Shown here one piece after another: positions 13,807 through 25,433 of a stretch of DNA of 64,000 nucleotides. The translations under genes and the position numbers were made by a program. The stretch covers positions 59,503,919 through 59,567,918 of the forward strand of contig NC_090746.1 of assembly GCF_036898095.1 (NCBI RefSeq), read 5' to 3'. A model generated the notes under the pieces. That model saw only the letters and a list, made by a program, of their open reading frames with translations, searched no databases and was not told where the DNA came from. This DNA comes from Palaemon carinicauda. Taxonomy: Eukaryota; Arthropoda; Malacostraca; Decapoda; Palaemonidae. Each line of letters opens with the position of its first letter. Within the stretch, counting starts at the first letter, position 1.

Positions 13807-14389
13807 CATTTTTGCTTAGTTTTTGTAAATTTACATGTTTCAAGTTACATTTCTAGCAACCTTTGTTTATTTCAGAAAATCGTTATACAATGAACAGCCA
13901 TCCACTTCTCTCATCACTATTTAGCTCATTAACTTGTGTATCTTTATAAATTATAAGATATTGGGTTTTCTCACAATTTTCCAATATAATAATGAATATT
14001 TTCCTTTTGAAAATCTGATTTCCTACAAACTAACTCTTTTCAGGACACACTATAAAAGTTCATGACTACAAACCATTCAATTTAATTACCAAGTATAATC
14101 TCTCATTTTCCACACCCATCCAAATTCAGAATCTTTCAAAAGTACTTTTACTCTAATTCTACTGTACCTTATTGATAACAGTCTCAACTACTCTCCTACA
14201 AATGTGCTTTACTCTTACATTCCTTGAAATCTTTCATTTGTCTTCACACTTAACCTGACAGTAACAAGTGCCATCCATTTCCTATGTCAAACTATGTCAA
14301 CTACAACATAATAAGACCTTTATTTCTAATTGTCCTCTTATTAAATGCAGGAAGAACACAAGGTTGAAATTTTAGACTACATACCTTTT
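13807..14389. other. Right flank of E1, nothing recognised
   Basis: AT-rich sequence with no coding signal that I can support. It may contain the decayed 3' end of the neighbouring non-LTR relic. Confidence 0.4.
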
Positions 14390-14760
14390 GTGCTTGGCCG
14401 TTAAGCAATCTTTACACTAGATAAAAAATTTTTACTCCACATAGATTTGGTAATCCAAAGCACCTCCCATGATACTATCTGTTACATTCAGCACAAAGTA
14501 AATATTTCACTTCCATAACAACCACATGGTCACTTTCATGTTTCCAGCCACCATGAGCTTAGTTTTGCTTATGTTAAGTTTTCATTGCCTCCGTTCCATT
14601 AGGTTCTTTAATCTTTTAAATAATTCCACCACCAGTCCCTCTGCTGTTAATACTGGTTCATCTGCATACAGCAACTTCCAGAGGTGCCTTTTCCATCACT
14701 CCTTTATAGCTTCATTCATTACTAAGATTAACATCTGCATTTATAGTATTTGAGACATAG
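14390..14760 (-). pseudogene. Non-LTR reverse transcriptase relic, C-terminal part
   Basis: On the minus strand, broken frames spell the segment after the RT catalytic site of a non-LTR element: ELFKRLKNLMERRQWKLN, then SKTKLMVAG. A cysteine motif follows (LLCAECNR, then YHGRC), typical of the C-terminal zinc-binding knuckle of some LINE families. Several frame changes occur within 370 bases, so this is an old fragment. Confidence 0.55.
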
Positions 14761-15366
14761 GAATCTATGCTAGGCAATGGAGTCCATTCTGTACTCTAGT
14801 GCAACGTGGGGTAGGACTCCAGAGTTTCGCTGAAGAAAACGTTAAAATAAGGTTGGACATCAAGATGCAAGAGAAAAATTTGGAATGGAGGTAAATCCTC
14901 TTATATATGTAGTTTTCCTGTAATTGCCTCATGGCAAACACTTACTTCTGATTTGTTGATGTCTGGCATAATCCAAAATGACAATTATCAGTCTTTTTTC
15001 TACTACCTTTTCATTGCGTGTTAAAAAGGTCCTATTTCTAAGTAATTTCCATATTGAAGTGAATCACCTTTACATTAACTTTGTATACAATTACTGTAAG
15101 ACTGGTTTCCCTTTCTGACCCTCTTTTTTTCTTTACTAGATGACAGGAACTTCTGCCCTTTTACTAATTCACTTGCTATTCTGGATGGTTCTTGGACTTT
15201 ATACGTTTTGGAGATATTTTCATCTTTTCATTGAAAAATTACCCTTTTTTCCTCTGTGATGGAAATTGAGTCCCTAGTTGTTTTTTGGAAGAGTTATGAT
15301 GGCCTGGAGATGAAAAAATCATGTCATCTACAATCAAAATTTTCTATTTTCAATTTCTTAATTGCA
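14761..15366. other. AT-rich sequence between non-LTR fragments
   Basis: Nothing recognisable apart from low-complexity T-rich stretches. Confidence 0.4.
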
Positions 15367-17395
15367 ATATATATATATATATATACATATACATACATAC
15401 ATATATATATACACACATACCAAGGCATTTCCCCCAATTTGGGGGGTAGCCAACATCAAATAAATGAAACAAAAAGGGGACCTCTCCTCTCTACATTCCT
15501 CCCAGCCTGACAAGGGACTCAACCGAGTTTGGCTGGTACTGCTAGGGTGCCACAGCCCACCCTCCCCCATTATCCACCACAGATGAAGCTTCATAAAGCT
15601 AAATCTCCTACTGTTGCTACCTCCGCGGTCAACCAAGGCACCGGAGGAAGCACCAGGGCCTACCGGAACTGCGTCACAATCGCTCGCCATTCATTCCTAT
15701 TTCTAGCACGCTCTCTTGCCTCTCTCACATCTATCCTCCTATCACCCAGAGCTTCTTTCACTCCATCCATCCACGCAAACCTTGGCCTTCCTCTTGTACT
15801 TCTCCCATCAACTCTTGCATTTAGCAGACAGCCATTTTCCATTCTCTCAACATGGCCAAACCACCTCAACACATTCATATCCACTCTAGCTGTTAACTCA
15901 TTTCTTACACCTGTTCTCACCCTCACTACTTCATTCCTAACCCTATCTACTTAAGATACACCAGCCATACTCCTTAGACACTTCATCTCAAACACATTCA
16001 ATTTCTGTCTCTCCGTCACTTTCATTCCCCACAACTCCGATCCATTTATCACAGTTGGTACAATCACTTTCTCATACAGAACTCTCTTTACATTCATGCC
16101 CAACCCTCTATTGTTTACTACTCCCTTAACTGCCCCCAACACTTTGCAACCTTCATTCACTCTCTGACGTACATCTGCTTCCACTCCACCATTTGCTACA
16201 ACAGACCCCAAGTACTTAAATTGATCCACCTCCTCAAGTAACTCTCCATTCAACATGACATTCAACCTCGCACCACCTTCCCTTCTCGTACATCTCATAA
16301 CCTTATTCTTACCCACATTAACTCTCAACTTCCTTCTTTCACACACTCTTCCAAATTCTGTCACTAATTGGCCAAGCTTCTCTTCTGCGTCCGCAACCAG
16401 TACAGTATCATCCACAAACAACAACTGATTTACCTCCCATTCATGGTCATTCTCGTCTACCAGTTTCAATCCTCGTCCAAGCACTCAAGCATTCACCTCT
16501 CTCACCACTCCATCAACATACATACAAGTTAAACAACCACGGCAACATCACACATCCCTGTCTCAGCCCCACTCTCACCGGAAACCAATCACTCACTTCA
16601 TTTCCTATCCTAACACATGCTTTATTACCTTTGTAGAAACTTTTCACTGCTTGCAACAACCTTCCACCAACTCCATATAACCTCATCACATTCCACATTG
16701 CTTCCCTATTAACTCTATCATACGCTTTCTCCAGATCCATAAACGCAACATACACCTCCTTACCTTTTGCTAAATATTTCTCGCATATCTGCCTAACTAA
16801 AAATCTGATTCATACAACCCCTACCTCTTCTAAAACCACCCTGTACTTCTAAGATTGCATTCTCTGTTTTATCCCTAATCCTATTAATCAGTACTCTACC
16901 ATACACTTTTCCAACTACACTCAACAAACTAATACCCCTTGAATTACAACACTCATGCACATCTCCCTTACACTTATATATTGGTACAATACAAGCACAA
17001 ACCTAATCTACTGGTACCATTGACAACACAAAATACATATTAGACAATCTCACCAACCATTCAAATACAGTCACACCCCCTTCCTTCAACATCTCAGCTC
17101 TCACACCATCCATACCAGATGCTTTTCCTACTCTCGTTTCATCTGCTGTAGTGCTCTCCTCACTTCCTCTCTTGTAATCTCTCTGTCATTCTCATCTCCC
17201 ATCACTGGCACCTCAACACCTGCAACAGCAATTATATCTGACTCCCTATTATCCTCAACATTCGGTAAACTTTCAAAATATTCCGCCCACCTTTTCCTTG
17301 CCTCCTCTCCTTTTAACAACCTTCCATTTCCATCTTTCACTGTCTCTTCAATTCTTGAACCAGCCTTCCCTTGTTCTCTTCACTTCTTTCCAATA
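15367..17395 (-). mobile_element. Non-LTR retrotransposon copy, 5' truncated
   Basis: A minus-strand copy of the family also seen at 1-210 and 45577-46771. The TA-rich tail lies at 15367-15418, followed by the 3' untranslated region (to about 15658) and a broken RT. A candidate target-site duplication is CAATATATATATAT at both edges (about 15364 and 17388), though it overlaps microsatellite sequence. The 5' end stops inside the coding region, as usual for target-primed reverse transcription. Confidence 0.75.
15660..17340 (-). pseudogene. Non-LTR reverse transcriptase, broken frames
   Basis: Read 5' to 3' on the minus strand, the frames are 17340-17128 (linker), 16755-16513 (FMDLEKAYDRVNREAMWNV, palm motif A region), 16484-15951 (LLFVDDTVLVADAEEK, catalytic motif with FVDD) and 15926-15660 (VLRWFGHVERMENGCLL, then RGRPRFAWMDGV, the C-terminal domain). 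Stops and shifts divide them. I do not assign the clade (Jockey, CR1 and RTE all possible). Confidence 0.75.
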
Positions 17396-20300
17396 TATAT
17401 ATATCTGCTATAATATACAGTAATGTATATTTTTGTGAGACGAGTTTCAATTTATCCTGAAAAAAAAAAAATACATTTCATTAACATACTGTATTTTGAA
17501 AAATGGCGTAACGAAACTGGGCATGACTTCTGGTGGGTGTTTGTACATTGAGCTAAGATAACCACAAAAAGTATAATCAAACAAGCAAGGTAAAACTTGT
17601 TTTAGACAGTATCGATATACCGTAGTTTGACATCTAAAGAATCAGAATACGTAAGCTAGGTAAGAAAGATAGTTATGATTCTTATATATATGTATTGTGT
17701 ATTTCATTATGATTATGACTTAAAAAATACACCTTTTATATATTTTCCTTCTTATTTAGGTAATAAGTATTCTGTGGAGATTTATTCACTTTTATTATCA
17801 CAGATATAAAAGTTAGGAGCAAACTCTTACACATTATTAATCAAACTTACAAATATTATATGTACTACTAAACATAGTTGATTTTTTAAATGTAATATCA
17901 CTATTCATCAGATAATTCCATTAAAAAAAAAACATGAATATATGTATCTCCTCCTCATCTTAAGTACCTTAAAGTTATTTCAGCACCACATCATAATATG
18001 ATGTATGATTGGTTCTAATTCAAAATGCACATAATTTCCAAGATACACATGGCTATACAACATACTTCTAAATTCCAAAAAATAAAGAAATGTGAATTAT
18101 AGTATTAAAGAAATAATTGTATTAAAATATGAGCTTAAGAATCATGTATTCACCCTATTATATTCAATATGCAATCTATTGAGAAATCCTATTTAACGCA
18201 ATAGATCTTTTGACACAACTTCAAGCAAGGACTGATTTTTCCTTTTTACCCAGATGAGATTCAGGACCTTGATTTTTTTCTCATTTGTCTCATCAGTACA
18301 CATTTCAGTTTTTCATCACATATATGCTTTCTGTCTAATTGCTTAAAATACTACACTTTAATATTGAAGATGCTTGTTTTTTTGGTGTGATACCAAGCTC
18401 TAGAAGTCTTTACTATGCCTTAGCGAATTTACTTAATGATTGTGATTTAAAAATACAACTTGTCATACAAAAATACAACACAAGTTAATTGACTTTATAA
18501 AAATCTAAAGTATGATTTCGGACAAACATAGTTAAGTTAATATTCTTCTATCTATATGTTGACATGATGATGCAAAAAACTAGGCCTCTCTGTATATGAT
18601 TTCTATTTTTATTATAATTTTTCAATAAATTATTCACTTTGATACTGTGACTTACACAACTGATATTACTGCAAACATGTATGATTTTATATAAAACGGC
18701 AAATTGTATGTCCTGTGAATAGTTCAGATGGCAAAAGATATCTTTCTAACGCTTTCTATATGAACTTGCATTATAGGTTGATAAATATACAAAAGATAGA
18801 TAAAGTACAGGTAAAAGAAATGCATGTCAATACTAAAAATACAGTTAAATCAATACTAACTACATGCTATCGTTTCAAATAATTATATCTACAGCTACCA
18901 TACAGACTAAAAAGTGAATGAGATAAGAGAGATTGGGTTTTACAGTATATATAATCCTATTTTCTTTTAATTCAAATAAATTATCAAAAATAATAATCAT
19001 ATGCTTTACAATATATCGAGCAAGATATGTACACTAATGTATATGATTATTATTCTATAATACTAATATTTTCTTATTCAGTTCCGTATGAATTGTAGTA
19101 ATTGCGCAACACTAACTTGGGGTAAGCACTGTAGCAAAGGAAGTCAGAGAATCCTATCTCAAATACGTTTGTAAGCTAATAAATTTTTTCATTCCTACGC
19201 AGGTACAAACCTCCGAGACATGGGTTACTGCTAATCATGTTTTCTATAAGATTAGCAGTAACCCATGTAATGATACAGGTTTGTATAGCTAGGAAAAATA
19301 CAAATTGTATTAAAATTTGTAGTATTCATAAACAATTTGCTTCAAGTTGTAAGAAGTGTACAGTTAAATTATAACTGTGTATTCAATACTATATTATATA
19401 TGATGTATATATGTATGCATTTGTGTGTGTATATATATGTATATATACACACACATATATACTGTATATATACTGTATGCACATATTTTGACATGCTTCA
19501 TTTCAATAAATAGCTACACAAATGTAATTAGAAAAGTGAAAATAAAAAAACTGAACTCAACAACAATGTTATTTTTACCTGAACTTTATCTAAATGATCC
19601 AAGATATACCTTGGTTTATAAAGTAACCATTTGAATAGCACAGAGAAAGAATTAATAGCAATTTTAAATTTAAATGCATTTTCTCTATTCTCATCTTTCA
19701 GAACAATGCCTTGGATTTTAAGATTTCAGAATATCTACTAATGCTTTATTAACAAACCTTAAAATAATTAATACCTCTCACGGAATTGTACAGACTAAAA
19801 GTTGAGCATCAAAACTAATGTCACTCAAAGTTAAGAATGCCATTTGGTATAAAAAAAGCAAAAGAAGAATTTGTACAATGTATAATGCCCAAGAATTCTA
19901 TTGCACACTTGAGTACAGTAAATGGCTCCACAATTAGGAACCTACTGTAAATAAAAATAAGTTTAGTTTCTTTGAGAAGAGATATCATTCCCAAATGACT
20001 ATTGTACTGTAATACTGTATTATTTTACCCTTTGTACATAACTGTCTTGATATAATACTAAACTGAGATACTGTGTAGTGGATGTTTAAAACTGCATGAT
20101 ATTACTTTAATACATAAAAAATAGAATTAAAAGCAATTCACTCAATAAGCTATGCTTGTGTGTCAAGGAAAAATTGCTAGATGTACCATAGGAAAACCTA
20201 CCTATTAAGACTCCCCAACACATTCGAACCTTTCAAGTATGTTACACCACAAACTTCAATACTGTAATTAGATAAGTTTTAAATGAAATAAAAGTATTAC

Positions 20301-21098
20301 ACTAGAGAAAAAAAATATTAAAAAATATATGTAAAATTTTCTCTTGTGAAATGCACAAAATATTTAATCTGACTCAAAGCTAATTTGATGAATCTAGCAT
20401 GTAATTATGAGTTTTGCAAATCATAAGTAAAATGCTTTAAAAGGAAGTTCATGTAAACATAAAAGTTACCTTCAGTCATGTTGAAGAGGCAGACGATAGG
20501 ATGTAAGTGTCCAAACTCCACCACAGACAAGAGGAAAGGGGTACTAGAGCTCATACAAAGCATATTCCATACTATAGGCCTTAATTCATATCTGTTGAAT
20601 CACATCTGTCAAAATTTTTTTCCATACAGTATACTAAAAAGATATTTCAGTAATACCATAATCATACCCCGTTAAGTGACCTTCACTCTTTCAAAGAAAT
20701 TTTTTTCTTAACGTTAACCTGATCATGAAAAATACATCTAATGACTTAATACAAAGGGTAAGTATGATGAGCAAAAGTAACAAAATGTATAAAATAACCC
20801 ACCATCCACAATCAGGTTTATACAGGAGTCCAGAGATAATAAAACCTGTGAATGTTTTGCTTTAATTAAAGAGAATGAAGCTTACTACAGATTATATATC
20901 ATGGGGTTTGGATAACCTATTTACAAATAAGAAAAAGAACCTTTGAAAAAGAAACCGTCCAAATTGTACTTCTAGGATTGCACATATTCCAGACAAATAA
21001 TTCAACAGTATCATTGTTCAAGCATTTCTTGTCAATATAAGTAAATTCTTAATACAAAGCACTACAAAATTCTTAAAAATCCTTGTATGTGAAATCTA
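17396..21098. other. Sequence downstream of the WDR59-type stop codon
   Basis: About 3.7 kb of AT-rich DNA directly 3' of the minus-strand stop at 21099. It could hold the 3' untranslated region. AATAAA motifs on the minus strand occur (for example plus TTTATT near 19743 and 18608), but none can be chosen. The only structure I see is the palindrome at 19185-19320. Confidence 0.45.
19185..19320. repeat. Palindromic repeat related to DIRS-like termini
   Basis: A perfect 19-base inverted pair (19218-19236 and 19250-19268, ACATGGGTTACTGCTAATC) with a 13-base loop is flanked by looser inverted AGGTTTGT / ACAAACCT arms. The right arm TATAGCTAGGAAAAATACAA nearly equals the terminal sequence of element E4 (TATAGCTAAGAAAAATACAA near 34687). 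It may be two element ends collapsed together without an interior. Confidence 0.5.
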
Positions 21099-21235
21099 TC
21101 ATCTAAAAAGACAGTCCATCTCTTTAATACAGTCACAACCACAGCCTGTTGGGCACTCATTGTGATCTCGAAACCAGTCCAATAGATGGTATGTATGGCC
21201 GCCATGCCCACAGACGACACAAAAGTTACTTGTAC
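21099..21235 (-). CDS. WDR59: WDR59 last exon: end of zinc-binding domain
   Basis: Acceptor TTTGCAG precedes plus position 21235; the reading frame ends at TGA (21099-21101). The 45 residues contain CVVCGHGGHTYHLLDWF and ECPTGCGCDC, supplying C-x2-C, H-x2-H and C-x3-C-x-C-x-C ligands of the terminal RING-like zinc domain. This signature is what separates WDR59 from WDR24. It begins in phase 1, completing the GG|T glycine codon of the preceding exon. Confidence 0.85.
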
Positions 21236-22494
21236 CTGCAAACAATAATTTGTACAGGAGTATGAAATTTACAAGAGGGAACAGCTTACTTAATGAAGTG
21301 TGAAAATGATGATGCCTTTTACAGTATGGTTACTACAGCTATTTATCTACTTTGATTCGTTACTACAGCTATTTATCTACTTTGATTCAAACTATTATTA
21401 AGAAGGAGATTAACCAGCCAAGTGAGTCAGACTTGACTCTTATAGAGTTGTCATGAATAAATTCTGGAGGGAAAAATAAGATATATATTAAACCTGAGTG
21501 ATAAAAATAAGAGTTGAAAATATAGAATAAATATAAATCTAAATTCTATCTATTAAACTTATGCTTCTTAAAAATTTTAAAATCTTAGAGAGAAAATCGC
21601 AGAATCCGGTAAAATGGGAGACTAACTTTTCTGACCAAAATATAAATCTGTGTTCTAAAATTTCTAAAAATTACAACATTTAATGGATACTGTTGGTATA
21701 AAGAGATTTGCACAACTGTTTCAAGAACTGAATTAACTCCTCTCCTTTTCATGTTACGGTATTACTAAGTTCCAAACCCTTCCTCTGATGAAAATTAAAC
21801 TTTCTCTCTTTTAAAGTGGTTGAAATTAATCAACTTGACCAAAACCGGTATATTTCATGCTTAGTATTGTATACGATCTGGCAAGACTTATTTTGAAATA
21901 CAGTAAACTCAAATTCAAGTTCCTATTTTATTTCATCAAGACTGAATGCCTCTACACTTTGAATACCCAAACTACTGAACTAACTCTTGACCTATGGTGG
22001 AAGACGTAGCCTGAAGGCAGGGGTCAGAAGCAGGGAAAGAAGCAACCTGGGATCCAAAACTGACCCCCAAAAATAAGACTTCTTTCTCTTATCCTATGTT
22101 CACTTTCCATATCTTTAGCTCTAGTCTGAGCTAAATGTGATCACTCAGTCAAAAGCTCCTCTGATAAGGGACTACATTTGATGGAGAGCACAAGTAAGGA
22201 CCCAACGAGACCTCTACATGGGATACATTTCATATCTAGATCCCTTTTTTTTGCTTTCGGTAGTTTATTCATTGCATTCTCCACAAAATCTAGGCTTTGC
22301 AAATATTGTACCTTTAATAACCTTGCCATTAAAAATGACTGCACATACTTTTACTGGGAAAAGATGTGACAATTTTAGGTATAAGAATGGAGTTTTTGTA
22401 AGTACAGTATAGATATGGAAGCAAGTCTCAGACCAATGAGAGATTTTAACATGTATCTACTTTTTCAAAAGAAAATACAATATATGACACTTAC
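21236..22494 (-). other. WDR59 intron, with a 30 bp tandem duplication
   Basis: AT-rich intron. GTTACTACAGCTATTTATCT and the next ten bases occur twice in tandem at 21329 and 21359. Otherwise nothing is recognisable; the small open frames around 22141-22412 lack splice support or domains. Confidence 0.6.
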
Positions 22495-22648
22495 CCTTTA
22501 GAGCTATATGGCAAATTGAGCAAGTGAAAGAAAAGCGACGACAATAGAGACATTGAGGCCCTTTGGCTGACTGTCCACAATGGACACAATCTGTCTGGAA
22601 CTCTACACCTTTATGAACTGTAGGCTGAGTTTGCAAATATTTTAGTAC
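22495..22648 (-). CDS. WDR59: WDR59 exon: first half of zinc-binding domain
   Basis: Acceptor TATTTTCAG and donor GG|GTAAGT frame 154 bases (51 codons plus one base). The protein carries four C-x2-C pairs: CVHC, CLYC and CSIC are plain, and the spacing continues into the next exon. HKGVEF just before them is typical of the WDR59 C-terminus. It is in phase 0 with the upstream exon. Confidence 0.85.
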
Positions 22649-23129
22649 CTGAAAATAAAACATAAAATAGAATTACAGTATAATAAAAAGTACCGTATAA
22701 CATTAAAATATGATAAGAACACATCAGCAATTTACTTTCTTTTAAGATACAAGTGTTTTGTCAATTGTTGCAAAAAATACAAGCACAAGTGATAGTCATT
22801 GTTATATGCAAGAATTTTAATAAATATCCCTAGACAAGTTACAAAAGATGTTCAACAAATTCCAGCACCTTGGCATTGTTGTTAGATACATAAAGCATAT
22901 GAACAGCACTGAATAATTAACCCCAGAAAGTCAGCAGAAAAATTATCGTAATTACTACGTATGCATAATAACAATGTTCAAAATGCTTGAAAATCTGTAT
23001 AATACTTTGGAACCTTTTCCACAGATTTAAGAAATCTATTCATTGTTTTGTTACATTACTCTATTCCTTATTTCAGTAATACCATAAAGTATGGTATTTG
23101 ATCTATCAAAAATCATCTACTATACAAAC
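22649..23129 (-). other. WDR59 intron
   Basis: Short AT-rich intron of 481 bases; no repeat or regulatory element recognised. Confidence 0.7.
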
Positions 23130-23226
23130 CATGGCTCTTTGTTCAAGGAGACCCCATCTATATAATACATCTGCATAGGCACGTCTCATCTCATTGTACT
23201 GATGGCTGCGCTGTGCGTCCAGCAAG
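23130..23226 (-). CDS. WDR59: WDR59 exon: helical segment before the zinc domain
   Basis: Acceptor TTCCCCCAG and donor ATG|GTTTGT frame 97 bases. One base completes an Asn codon, then 32 codons include RRAYADVLYRWGLLEQRA, the conserved alpha-helical stretch that precedes the zinc domain in WDR59. The donor is weaker than the others (GTTTGT) but the phase is right. Confidence 0.85.
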
Positions 23227-25073
23227 CTGGGGGAAAAAATGATAAATAACATCTAAATGCCCTTAGTATTCCTTGATAAGTATATATGCCAAATAGTAGG
23301 CATTGTCCAGTTCTCTGACTATATATTCAAATATATCTACTGAGCTTGTGTTTTAGAGGATGAAAGCTTTAGTGTATACAGTACATGCACACACATTTTT
23401 TCCTATCATTTATAAAATACATGCAAAAGCAAATAAGATCCCACTAAAAACATGCAGTAAGCAGATTAAAGAAATAAAATAGCAAGATAACCAACCTTCC
23501 CATGTTTTTATTGAGTTTGAGAAAAAAAAAATACCAAACAATTCTGTGCAAATTATCCATTTTCAAGTAACCCCTATATAATGCATATTATTGTAAAGAA
23601 TTCATATTCATGAAAAATATATACAAAAAACCTCACAAAGAGAAATAGGAGTTCTTCCTCGCTCAATAACAAACAAAATTCTAGAGCCACGCTTTACTTC
23701 AAAAGAATCATCAAATACTAAACTCAGATTAGCAAAACCTTATCATCATTCTAATTACTATTTTTAAAAGACAACATAGCTAAGTATACTAGAGGCACTA
23801 TTAGTATTGATAACAAAGAAAAGTATTTGGTGTATAAAGTGAATTACAAAAATACCAGCACTAAATAAAACTCCGCAAGGATTCTGTAAGACATGCTCAT
23901 GGCATAACATCTTTAACAAGCCAGATAGATTAAATTGCATTTTATTTATATGCCTGGTCCAGTAGAATGAATACTAAATAAAAGTACATCAGGCAACCAA
24001 CTAAAACAACTGCAATGACTATTCATGACTAATATTTTGATTCACAAAATATTGATAATTATCTATCCTGTATAGTATCTGTATAAAGAGATACTATACA
24101 CCACTCCTCAAAAAAATTAAGATTGCATAATCTGGATGGTAAGTGATGGAAAAATGCAACTTTCATCAATTTACAATAAGAAAAAAAAAATTTCAGACGA
24201 GTTTCCAATCCAAGCATAAAAGCATAAAAAATAGAATTTCAACAACAAACTTTTTCCTACTTCTATGATATGTTCATAATGCTTCCTTCTTGAAATTTGG
24301 TTTATATTGATGTATCACCTAAACACTAAAAATTTCAAATTTTCTTCCTTTCAACAGGTTTAGGCATCTTGTCCGGTATTGAGACAATATATTGACTAAT
24401 AGCAATAACCACAGTGTGCGTAGGCTGTATCAGCCTTTGTCTTTCAGACTCAAAGTCAAAACTTATATCCTATCCTCTTGACATTAATAGTCAGAGGGGA
24501 GGAGGGTAGACATGAATATGAACATCAGTTGAGTAAAGAAGTAACCAAAGAAAAAAAAAATCTCATTTCAGTTTTTTAATAATTCCTCCAATGTATTAAT
24601 TAGAACAAGCTAATATCAATAACAAAATAATTTGTAATATAATGCAGGTCTATGAAATTACCAATGCACATTTATACAATTATTGAACTCTGCCAGAGGC
24701 TTTGTTCTTGGATGAATAATGAGAATTGGAGCATAGTACTAAACAATTAAAGATGTAACACACATAAGTGGGAATTGACTCAAAAGAATGACTGGTAGGT
24801 AGAGCACAGAAAGCAATGGAGTTTTGTCTATAGTACATCTTAAGATTCATGAAAAAAAAATAAAAATTAGAAGCAAATTCTTATTGTATAACAGTTGCCA
24901 TTACTATTCTTGCATAGTACTGTATATGATTTTTTAATGAAAAATAAAAATTTTCAGCTTCATAACATCCAACCCTAGGACATAAATATGCACATAACTT
25001 TTAATAAAATCAAATCTCCAAAGGTAAAGTATGTTCTTATGATCTTTAGTAAATATATATTTTAAATATTTAA

Positions 25074-25231
25074 CTTAGCCGGTGAATATATAATAGCTGC
25101 TGCTCCGGCGGCTCGACAGAAAAACACACAAAAACTCGCGAGCGATCGCTATGAAGGTTGCGGGTGTGCCCACCAGCGCCAACTATCGGCCAGATACCGC
25201 ATATGCATGTAAACAAGCCTCAATTCTTCTC
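25074..25231. repeat. E2 left inverted terminal repeat
   Basis: 158 bases from CTTAGCCGGTGAATATATAA to CAATTCTTCTC, mirrored at 31425-31582. The only difference I found by eye is CTTAGCC against CTTACCC near the outer end. It contains the near-palindromic CTCGCGAGCGATCGC. Confidence 0.9.
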
Positions 25232-25433
25232 TGTCGGTCTGATCGACAAGACGTACCATTACTCGCTGTTAACCTGGAGTTTTTCAACAGACTTGGTGAA
25301 GTACTTCATTTTGGTTTGAGCTTTCGCAGTGCAGGTGTTTTATCCTCAACTTAAACTCTTGAACTCTTTTTTGGACAGATTTAATTGTTGATGACTTTGG
25401 ATTGTTTTTTGGACTTTCTTTGACTTTTTCAAA

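Noticed and set aside
15367..17395. Host gene encoding a reverse-transcriptase-like protein
   Set aside because: The copy is truncated, broken by stops and present in related copies at two other sites in the window, so it is a retroelement fragment.
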